The notes under the pieces: model-generated | Databases searched by the model: none | Seen by the model: only the letters and a program-made list of their open reading frames with translations | What the model was told of the DNA's origin: nothing | Assembly (NCBI RefSeq): GCF_041381155.1 | Contig: NC_091147.1 | Location: 36,601,553 to 36,665,552 of the forward strand | Origin: Argopecten irradians | Lineage: Eukaryota > Mollusca > Bivalvia > Pectinida > Pectinidae | DNA: 64,000 nucleotides | Direction: 5' to 3' | Made by a program: the position numbers and the translations under genes | Shown: in pieces, positions 37,201 to 49,200 of the stretch | How positions within the stretch are numbered: position 1 is the stretch's first letter | Layout of the letters: each line of letters begins with the position of its first letter

Positions 37201-40200
37201 ACAGGGGTACCAGGGGACACTGTAAGTAAGACGGTCCATACATCTTATATACAGGGGTACCATGGGGCAGTGTAAATAAGACGAGCCATACATATTATAT
37301 ACAGGGGCACCAAGGGGCACTGTAAGTAAGACGACACATACATATTATATACAGGGGTACCAGGGGGCACTGTAAGTAAGACGACACATACATATTATAT
37401 ACAGGGGTACCAGGGGGCACTGTAAGTAAGACGACACATACATATTATATACAGGGGTACCAGGGGGCACTATAAGTAAGACGGTCCATACATATTATAT
37501 ACATGGGTACCAGGGGGCACTGTAAGTAAGACGATCCATACATCTTAAGTAGAGAAGCACCAGGGGGCACTGTAAGTAAGACGACACATACATATTATAT
37601 ACAGGGGTACCAGGGTGCACTGTAAGTAAGACGATCCATACATCTTAAGTAGAGAAGCACCAGGGGGCACTGTAAGTAAGACGATCCATACATATTATAT
37701 ACAGGGGCACCAGGGGGCACTGTAAGTAAGACGAGCCATACATATTATATACAGGGGCACCAGGGGGCACTGTAAGTAAGACGGTCCATACATATTATAT
37801 ACATGGGTACCAGGGGGCACTGTAAGTAAGACGATCCATACATCTTAAGTAGAGAAGCACCAGGGGGCACTGTAAGTAAGACGACACATACATATTATAT
37901 ACAGGGGTACCAGGGTGCACTGTAAGTAAGACGATCCATACATCTTAAGTAGAGAAGCACCAGGGGGCACTGTAAGTAAGACGACACATACATATTATAT
38001 AGAGGAGCACCAGGGGGCACTGTAAATAAGAAGAGCCATACATATTATATACAGGGGCACCAGTGGGCACTGTAAGTAAGACGATCTATACATCTTAAGT
38101 AGAGAAGCACCAGGGGGCACTGTAAGTAAGACATCTATAAGTAGAGAAGCACCAGGGGGCACTGCAAGTAAGACGACCCATACATATTATATAGAGGAGC
38201 ACCAGGGGGCACTGTTAGTAAGACGAGCCATACATATTATATAGAGGTGCACCAGGGCCACTGTAAGTAAGACGATCCATACATCTTAAGTAGAGAAGCA
38301 CCAGGGGGCACTGTAAGTAAGACGATCCATACATATTATATAGAGGAGCACCAGGGGGCACTGTAAATAAGAAGAGCCATACATATTATATACAGGGGCA
38401 CCAGTGGGCACTGTAAGTAAGACGATCTATACATCTTAAGTAGAGAAGCACCAGGGGGCACTGTAAGTAAGACGATCTATACATCTTAAGTAGAGAAGCA
38501 CCAGGGGGCACTGCAAGTAAGACGACCCATACATATTATATAGAGGAGCACCAGGGGGCACTGTTAGTAAGACGACTCATACATATTATATAGAGGGGCA
38601 CCAGGGGGCACTGTAAGTAAGACGGTCCATACATATTATATACAGGGGCACCAGGGGGCACTGTAAGTAAGACGACCCATACATATCATATACAGTGGTA
38701 CCAGGGGGCACTGTTAGTAAGACGACCCATACATATTATATAGAGGAGCACCAGGGGGCACTGTAAGTAAGACGACACATACATATATATACATTGGCAC
38801 CAGGGGGCACTGTAGAGACGACACATACATATTATATACAGGGGCACCAGAGGGCACTGTAAGTAAGACGACCAATACATATCATATACAGGGGCACCAG
38901 GGGCACTGTAAGTAAGACGACCCATACATATCATATACAGTGGCACCAGGGGGCACTGTAAGTAAGACGACCCATACATATCATATACATTGGCACCAGG
39001 GGGCACTGTAAGACGACACATACATATCATATACAGGGGCACCAGGGGGCACTGTAAGTAAGACAGTCCATACATCTTATAAATAGTGACAACAATGAGC
39101 ACTATGCATCAATGGGCACTGTAAGACGACTCATACATCTTACCAGTGGACACTGTAATTATGACAACTCTGACATGATTTTTTTCGTTTTGTACAGTAA
39201 TTCATTGCTTTTGTGGTTGCATTGTACTATGGGACCACCTGTATATGCATGTAATGCAGTACAGTGAATTTAGAAAATTAAAATTTACAAATTAAATGGA
39301 ATATACTATAAAACCGCTTATTTTCGCAGTGACGTCTTCACTTATAACTTTTTGTGGCTTTTCCCCCCGTTTTATAGGTAAAACGCTTTAATGTAAATGT
39401 GGTAGATTAATTATTTTTACTGATTTTGCAATATACGCGGGCAAAATCGCACGCGAAATCCCTACAATGGTTATTTTTCCTCACAATCTGTAAAATTAAA
39501 ATGTCCTAAAGTAACATTCTAAGTAAATATTTTCCTTTATGCGTTTCTTATGCGTTTCTACAGAAAACGAAAGCTGGGTTAGAATTACAGGGTGCCCCAT
39601 AATTCACCTTACACTTTCAAAATGCTATAGCTTTTGACATACACAACCAACAAAAAGATAGTTATAGTATATAAAGGCACACAATCCAGTTTTCTGGTAT
39701 GAATATCATAAAGGAATAATTGATTCTGCTATAACAAAACATCGAAGTTATAATGACGTCACCACGTCAAGCTTGATAATTATATTAATTAGTTTAAACT
39801 AATATACTAAACTGTCTGAGCGACCCCCTGTATGTAGCGACTCCCTGTCTTATGTGACCTTACTTGAGACCCCCCAACGTATTTTGCTATATAATGGGTC
39901 TGTTTTCAGCGACTCCCTGTCTTAAGTGACAAGCGACCATGTTTTTACAACCCAAACATCATAAAAAAGTCTGTCTTGAGCGACTTTTCATTCGCCTGAG
40001 GCCATAATTATGATAGATAAAGAGGTGTGAACATCGAACTAAACATCGACTGTTGACTACGATAAGAGTACATTACTGTGTAACCAGTTTTTGACGGATC
40101 ATGAAAGATCGTTTTTTTTCCACAAAAATTATGCCTTAAACTATTAAAAAGGCTAGATATCATTCAGATATCTCTCAATACTAAACAATGGTAAACATTG

Positions 40201-43200
40201 ACAATTAATAACGGAACACATTAAATAAATCGGCATGTTTTATTTTGCCTACCGTCAGCTGACCGTATCATCCTATGGCTTGGCGTGGATTAGTCGTGGG
40301 TGACTCTCTTCTTGTTTTGTACATGGCATTTACGACCAAACATAATTTCGTTCTTTGATATGAGTAAACAGTCATTATAACTGCCATCCCATAGTCAGAA
40401 AACCCTATATTTTCTTCATAACACCAAAAAGTCTTTTAAAAACAAATGCACACGACTTGGGCTTCTGTAATGGCCGCCATTTGGTAGCAGAGTACAGTAG
40501 ATTTGTAAAATTCAGCAAAATAAAGCCCAGGTTTTAAAATGGTTTGGTTTGATTAGTTTAACGTCCTATTAACAGCCAGGGTCATTTAAGGACGTGCCAG
40601 GTTTGTTGGTGGCGGAAAGCTGGAGTACCCGGAGAAAAACCACCGACCTGCGGTCAGTACCTGGCAACTGCCCCACATGGGATTCGAACTCGCGACCCAG
40701 AGGTGGAGGGCATGTGGTAATATGTCGGTACATCTTAACCACTCGGCCATTTTTTAAAAATGGTACCTCTACTGTACAGTAGTAATGGGTTTATTTAATT
40801 TACACAACATCTGCAATTGTTTTGCTATGGTTGTTTTCTGACAAGTGTGATTTTTGTATTTGTTTTCAAGCCTGAAAAACCATGACACACAATTTTTTTT
40901 TTTTAATTGCAAAAAAATGAGATTTTTAACCCAAAAATGCACCCCCTCCAGATAGATTTTTTTTCTTGAACAAAGTTTAAAACCAAGCATCAATGTATGT
41001 CTGCTTGTAATTTATAACTAGATCTAAATGATTTTTAATTAAATAAAAATCAGGTAATTGATATATTTATAATGAAGAATAAATTAACAGACAATTAAAG
41101 ACAGATTTTTGTACAGTGATGTTGCGGATGAACTTGGACTGCCTTAAGTGACTCCCTGTCTTATGTGACTTTTTGTGATGGTCCCTTGGAAAGTCACATA
41201 AGACAGTCTCGACTGTAATATACTAAAAAGTAATTAACAAAAAACCTGACGATATAGCTGAGTTTCCTACGCCGTGTCGAATATTATGATTAAGTTGCCA
41301 ATGTTTCCAATCAGTAGTATGTATACTGTTTGTTGTATGTTATTTCGTGATACATGCTGCGCTGATCGCATAGATTGTTATATTCTGTATTGATTTTTGT
41401 ACAGATACAGTTCTATAAATCCAGTGAACTTTCTAGGAGGGATCCACTTATATTCCCCAGCTGGAATGGCATCCACCAACACTCGAGGGGACTTTGAGAA
41501 TTACATAGTACAACTTAAAGGAATGCCAAAACTGGTAGGATGATAAACACATTAAAATCTATTGAATTAGCCAAAAGTAAAATTATATCCTTTCAAATTT
41601 AGACGGAGCTATCTGCTCCAGAAACAATGGGGATCATCGGTAACCTGGTCGAACATTTCAACAATATTTACAAGATATATACAGTATGCACACAGGCCTC
41701 TGTCCCTATCGTCTGCCTAGCCATGCGTCATCCGATGTAAATATACTATGTACCGCGTCCTGTGGTATTCTCGAAATTGTCTCAGTGTCATCGTCTGTAA
41801 CCCTTGCCTCACAATCAGCTTAACGGGAGAAGGGCGACTGGTTCCCCCGTTGTCAGTTTAATATGACTGGGTGAAGTGTGTTGCTTGGTGCCTTCATGTC
41901 GGCATGTTTCGGTGATATAGCACTACAAAAAGGGCAAAAAGACACAACATAAATAACCGGACTCTTCCAAACACACACCTGCATATATGCAACACACCGC
42001 ATACATGAGAGACTGCCCTTATATGACCTTGGCTGTCAATATGACGTTATTTAACAAACAAAGCTTGCAAATGACCTGTACTCTAATCAATGTACAGATA
42101 CCACCCCTACACTTGAGTCCTAGTAGTAACAGTTGCCGCTGATCTGTAAGCATCCTATTGCAAGGCATGTCATGTTTTATACTCTGGTGATAACTCCTTT
42201 CACGACTGCCAGAATCCAACCCCGAGGCACCTTACTTACAACAGTCCCGGTGTAACTCCTGGCACGACTGACAGTGTCCAACTCAGAGGCACTTAACCGG
42301 TGTCTTGGCAACTTCCCCAGGCACGACTACCAGAGTCCTGTTGAGCGAGACACCTTACCACTGTCGTGGTGACGACTCCGAGGCAACTTATCACTCTCTT
42401 AGTCACGACTCCGAGGAACCATACCACTGTCTTGGTGACGACTCCGAGGCACCTTACCACTGTCTTGGTGACAACTCCTGAAACGACTGTCGGTGTCCTT
42501 CTCCGATGCACCTTATCACTGTCATGGTGACAAAGCCATGCACGACTTCCATTATCTTGATCCAAGGCACCAAACCGATGTCATGGTGACAAAGCCTGGC
42601 ACGACTTCCAAAGTCTTGATCCAAGGAACCTTACCGATGTCATGGTGACAAACCCTGGCACGACTTCCAGAGTCTTGATCAAAGGCACCTAACCGATGTC
42701 ATGGTGACAACCCCTGCACGACTGCCAGAGTCCTGATCCAAGGCACCTAACCGATGTCATGGTGACAACCTCTGGCACAACTTCCAGAGTCTTGATCCGA
42801 GGCACCAAACCGATGTCAGGATGACAATCCCTGGCACGACTGTCGGTGTCCTTCTCCGATGCACCTTACCACTGTCATGGAAACAAAGCCTGGCACGACT
42901 TCCAGAGTCTTGACCCAAGGCACCTAGCCGATGTCATGGTAAAAACCCCTGGCACGACTGACAATGTCCTTCTTTGAAACATCTTACCACTGTCACGTAC
43001 CAGCCTGGGGTTGTTCCTGGGGTAGAACAGGGACAGAGATTGTAACGTTGGAGTAGGTGGCAGTTGTTAACAGCGTGACTCGGAGAAGTCGTGGTGTCTG
43101 TACATGGCAAAGAATACTTGTCTCTGGACACAAGAAATGCCAGAGTAAATAAACATAGCCCGGTTACAAATGTATATTGCTAAGTCTATCATTTACTGTC

Positions 43201-46200
43201 ATATATATCCGTGGAATTATGTAGATTACTGACCTTGCTATAAAGATACATTCTCTTTTTCTTTTTTTTGTAGATCCAAGAAGTTATAGATTCCATGGCG
43301 TTAGCGATCACATTGAACAGAACACTTCACCGATTTTCCATAGTATGTCTATCGAATCAATGATGGTTCTCTTAGACAAAATATTATTTAAGCAAATTAA
43401 ACAAGATTCTTGTAACTGTCATGAACGCAAATCACTGGGCCTAAAATAAAAAAAATATAAAAGTTTGCTCTTCTCCAATATTTTATTTCAAGTCTTCAGT
43501 TACTTTATTGTTAAAAATTTATTTCCTTTAGCATCGTTTTCGTGCAGACTACGTGATGATGTAAGCTCTATACAATGGTGATAACGTGAACTTATATACT
43601 CTCCTATAATGAAACACAAATTCTATTTAATGTATATACTTTCCTATAATGAAACACAAATTCTATTTAATGTATATACTTTCCTATAATGAAACACAAA
43701 TTCTATTTAATGTATATACTTTCCTATAATGAAACACAAATTCTATTTAATGTATATACTTTCCTATAATGAAACACAAATTCTATTTAATGTATATACT
43801 TTCCTATAATGAAACACAAATTCTATTTAATGTATATACTTTCCTATAATGAAACACAAATTCTATTTAATGTATATACTTTCCTATAATGAAACACAAA
43901 TTCTATTTAATGTATTTACTTTCCTATAATGAAACACAAATTCTATTTAATGTATTTGAACCAAAGATTTGTTCTTTCGATTTATTGTCATTGTCGTTGG
44001 CCACTTGCAAACAGATCATAATAACTTAACCTGTATGTTTTTGTAGGAGGCAGTTCCAGCACAAATTGTGCCCAGTCTCGTCAATAACTCAAAGGACTCT
44101 TACCTCTATGGACCTTTTAGAGAGCGACTGAATTCTACAGAACAACTCACAGAAGAAGATAAGTATGTCGACCTAAAGAATTTCAAATAGAAGGCGATAC
44201 GTATGTCTAACTATATGATGATACTTATGTCTATTTCAAACGTTTTAACAGAGGAAGATTTAAATAACATTGTCTAAAAGCTATTATGGTTGTTTGATAA
44301 TATTCATAAATCTCATGTATTCTTGACTATTTTAAGTATGATAAAGATGACCATTGTTTGTAACATGCTACTTAAGTTTGTAACTAAGAAATGAAGGAAT
44401 ATTATCACATATTGGAAAAAACCTATATCAAGAGCCTTCTATATTGGTTGTAAAACTCAGATAGCACAATCCAATATTCTTAAATTGTAGACATTTTGCC
44501 GAAAATAATTTCGATACTGCTGCTATCACATTCAACTATACGTTTTTATGTAATGATGCAATCGCAACAATTTGTTCCCGAATATTATAAGTTCGACAGT
44601 ATGTAACATATATTACAGACATGATTTACGAACGAGGGGAGCGGCAGCTATTCAGGAGGTCATTCAAGCTCTCACTGATTTAAAAGCTTTTATTGAAAAC
44701 GTAAGTTAAAGTCATTATATTTACATGTATTGTTACATGTAGAGTACAAATGGAGTGGGGAAATGTTATTTGTATCATTTTTAAAGCATTTATATTGATT
44801 CTGCATATTCGTTATTGTGCTAATCATAATTAAAATAATATGTTCATGACTTCATTCACTATTTAAGACGCCTGACATCTAAGAATACACCAAGGTCAAT
44901 TTTAAAACAGCACATCTGTTTGGCCTATTTTAAATGAATGTTCATAAGACCTATGGTCAACTGAATGTGACGCACCGGAGGTAACAAACAAGCCATGAAG
45001 AAATGGTTTTAAGCTGAGTCTATCGTGCTAACTGTTCAACACCATGCTTAATCTTGAGTTTGAAACATATAAGTGTTATTTTTAAAATTATCATCAAATT
45101 AAACATGGAGATCCTATTAGCGTATAATGGCGAATGCATCTATGTTTAAATTTTGATACCTAATCTACATTTACCTACATTTTTTTGAGAATTCTTTTGG
45201 TTTTTTTCAACCAATATAACTACCCTATATAGATTCGGTTATCATTTTACTTTAATTAATATTAAAAGTGTTGTTGAATTTCCATTTTACTGTGACACCT
45301 CTGGTTTCGAAACTTTTGCATTCCTTTATTATTTGATTATATTTGATTATAAGATTACCTCCGGACATACGTTTACAACCCAGTATTATATGCAGTATTT
45401 TGTAGAGTTCTTTTTACAGATTTTTTCAGTCAAGCATTTTCTCGTGGAAAGCTGAAAAGATGAAGATGTCCTGACTCTATTGTTATTATGTTTTATTTCT
45501 ATGCTATTTTTCAGTGGTATTTGATTTGTGATTGTTAGAAAAATGCTGGGTTTTTCTCATTTGATTAATAGGCTGTATTGTTTTCGACAGGTTTACATGA
45601 ATAACACCAGACCCGATACAGGGGTAAACACTATAGACAATGGTGCGGAATTCTATAAGGCATGTCTTAAATGGCATCTGTCAGCGGACATGACGCCAGA
45701 GGAAGTTCACAATCTGGGTCTACAAGAGGTTCAGAGGATCTACCAAAACATGTTAAATGTAGGCTATTCTTTTTTTTGATATTTCACCTGTTATCGTAGT
45801 TAACTCGTTACAGAAAAACATTGAAATTCATAAGACACAATTCATACATGATACTCAAACCCGGTTGATTGATATTATGCCCATCTTCTGCACTTTTTAC
45901 CACGTTTATTACTAAATATTTACTTATTTTTCCTGATCTAAAGCTTTATAAACATTCCTTAACCTATAATTTCCCAAAATGATACAGAAGCTAGAGAGTG
46001 TAACATTTCTCAAGGGCAAACATTGAAGGTATGGGAAATATTAGCTTAAGAACCTTCCTGAACTACTCTAATGTCAATATATTTTCCTTATATCATGATA
46101 TGGTATTACGTATATTCGGCTTAGATGCTTAAACTTCATGGTTTCCAGTCTGTATCAGAATATTCGCATTTGATCTATTCATAGTCTGTATCATATAAGT

Positions 46201-49200
46201 GAAATATGTATGATGAAAAACACATAGATTTATTCCTTATATGTTATGGCATGTAGGGCCTGATACGTTCTTTTTTCCCTCTAACAGGTGATGCAGAAAC
46301 AACAATTTGACGGCACTGTGAAGGAGTATTATGCTTCCTTAAACAACGACTCACGATTCATTTTGGATAATGCGGTAAATAAAATTTTATAAAATTCACA
46401 AAAAAAATCTGCGGTATTGGGATTAAGTACTTTAATACTCTAGCTTTTGATCACCTAACAAGGAATTATTGGTCATGTGACGTCGATTAAGTAGAGGACA
46501 TTTTCTCATTCAAAACCCAAGTTCTAATCCTTTTGTGTCCCTTTTTATAAAACGATTAAACGGCTATTCGAGGGGTTTCAATGACACTTGGTGATACTAA
46601 TCCTTTTTTTCAATTTAGATGCGAGAACTATATTGGAACGAGTATACATATGTCTGAAATCATTGGCATATTTGTGGCGATGGAAGTATAAGTTGGCCTA
46701 CTGGTTGACAATTATTACATCTTATCTGTTTCTAATATTGTTATTCATTGGTTAATCTTAATCCTGTAATTAACGTATTCGCTTTTTGTAATATCAAAAT
46801 GTATAAATGAGACAAAAGCAATTATTTTGTACTACATCGAATTATTAAAAAACCCTATTGTTCTAAAATTAAATTTTCTATTGTCATGATTTCTTATTAG
46901 GAACAAATTATCCAGGAATATGAGAACATGATCCATGATCGGATTGCCCCAAAGATTTCGGAATATTTCGAGGACATTCCAGATATACCTGTAGTGTAAG
47001 TTAAGGAGGGGTATCATTTGGATCGGGTTATTGTATTGTTATGTCGACAACGTACAGCAATTAAAATTCACATTTACGCCAACAAGGTACAAAAGATTTA
47101 TTTTACTTCCATGTAGATAGGTCACAGAAGATTTATTTTAATATTGTGTTCAAATGGTATATAACATGTGTTTTACTTTTATGTCGACATGTTACGGAAG
47201 ATTAATGTTTACTTTCTTGTCGACATGGTACAAAAGATACATATTTGTGTATCTTACTTTTATATCGGCATGGTACAAAAGATATACATATTTTGTGTAT
47301 CTTACTTTTATATCGACATGGTACAAACGATGTTTTAGGTACATACTATCTATGTCACTGTTATGTCGACAGGGTACATAGGGTAATTAGATTTATGTTA
47401 CTATTATCCCGACAGTTTATATAAAATCTATGTTACTGTTATATCGCCAGGGAGAATAAGATTTATGTATATCGACAGGGTATATATAATTTAGGTAACT
47501 ATTATGTCGACAGAGTACATAAACTTTATGTTACTATTATGTCGTCAGGGAACATAAAGTTTATGTTACTATTATGTCGTTGGGTACATAAAAGTTTATA
47601 AATGTCGTTGGGTATAAAGTTATGTTGCTACTATGTCGTCAGGGTACATAAACTTTATGTTACTACTATGTCGTCAGGGTACATAAACTTTATGTTACTA
47701 TTAGTTTCGTCAGGGTATATAAACTTTATGTTACTATTATGTCGTAGGGTATATGTCGTCAGGGTACATAAAGTTTATTGTTACTACTATGTCGTCAGGG
47801 TACATAAAGTTTATGTTACTACTATGTCGTCAGGGTACATAAAGGGTAACTACTATGTCGTCAGGGTACATAAAGTTTATGTTACTACTATGTCGTCATG
47901 GGGTACATAAAGTTTATGTTACTACTATGTCGTCAGGGTACATAAGTTTATGTTACTATAAAGTAGTCAGGGTATAATAAACTTTTTATGTTTACTATTA
48001 AGTCGTCAGGGTACATAAACTTTATGTTACTATTAAGTAGTCTGTCAGGGTACATAAACTTTATGTTACTATCTACGTCGTCAGGGGTACAAAAACTTTA
48101 TGTTAGTTTTGGGGGGGGTGGGTCAGGGTACATAAACTTTATGTTATTGTTACTATTACTGGTATGTAGTCAGGGTATATAAAACTTTATGTTACTATTA
48201 TGTCGATCAGGGTACATAAACTTTATGTTACTATTATGTCGTCAGGGTATATAAACTTTATGTTACTACTATGTCGTCAGGGTACATAAACTTTATGTTA
48301 CTATTAAGTCGTCAGGGTACATAAACTTTATGTTACTACTATGTCGTCAGGGTATATAAACTTTATGTTACTACTATGTCGTCAGGGTATAAACTTATGT
48401 TACTTATGTCGTCAGGGTACATAAATTTATGTTACTACTATGTCGTCAGGGTACATAAAGTTTATGTTACTACTAATGTCGTCAGGGAACATAAAGTTTA
48501 TGTTACTATTATGTCGTCAGGGTACATAAACTCTTTATGTTACTATTATGTCGTCAGGGTATATAAACTTTATGTTACTACTATGTCGTCAGGGTACATA
48601 AACTTTATGTTACTACTATGTCGTCAGGGTACATAAACTTTATGTTACTACTATGTCGTCAGGGTACATAAACTTTATGTTACTACTATGTCGTCAGGGT
48701 ACATAAAGTTTATGTTACTACTAAGTGTCGTCAGGGTACATAAAGTTTATGTTACTATATGTTCGTCAACATAAACTTTATGTTACTACTATGTCGTCAG
48801 GGTACATAAACTTTATGTTACTATTAGTGTCAGGGTACATAAATTTATGTTACTAATATCAGTTGTCAGGGTACATAAACTTTATGTTACTATTAAGTCG
48901 TCAGGGTACATAAACTTTATGTTACTATATTGTTGTCGGGTAATAAATTTATGTTACTATTATGTCGTCAGGGTACATAAACTTTATGTTACTATTATGT
49001 CGTCAGGGTACATAAACTTTATGTTACTATTATGTCGTCAGGGTACATAAACTTTATGTTACTATTATGTCGTCAGGGTACATAAACTTTATGTTACTAT
49101 TATGTCGTCAGTCGTCAGGGTACATAAACTTTATGTTACTATTATGTCGTCAGGGTACATAAACTTTATGTTACTACTATGTCGTCAGGGTACATAAACT

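Noticed and set aside
34704-39102. Minus-strand open frames of 74-138 codons in the 50-bp array
   Set aside because: A 50-bp period cycles through all frames and gives repetitive peptides. They are opposite to the gene that contains the array.
41604-41732. An extra exon of the DUF885 gene after exon 4
   Set aside because: It follows CAAATTTAG and is open for 43 codons, but it has no good donor. Exon 4 joins directly to exon 5 in frame and matches the family without it.
43531-43560. A microexon ([10 protein letters not shown]) in intron 5
   Set aside because: It has an acceptor-like CTTTAG and a TAAG at the end, but its last codons run into a stop, and exon 5 to exon 6 joins in frame without it.
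47602-49050. Plus-strand open frames in the 35-bp array
   Set aside because: Repetitive by-products of the minisatellite within an intron.
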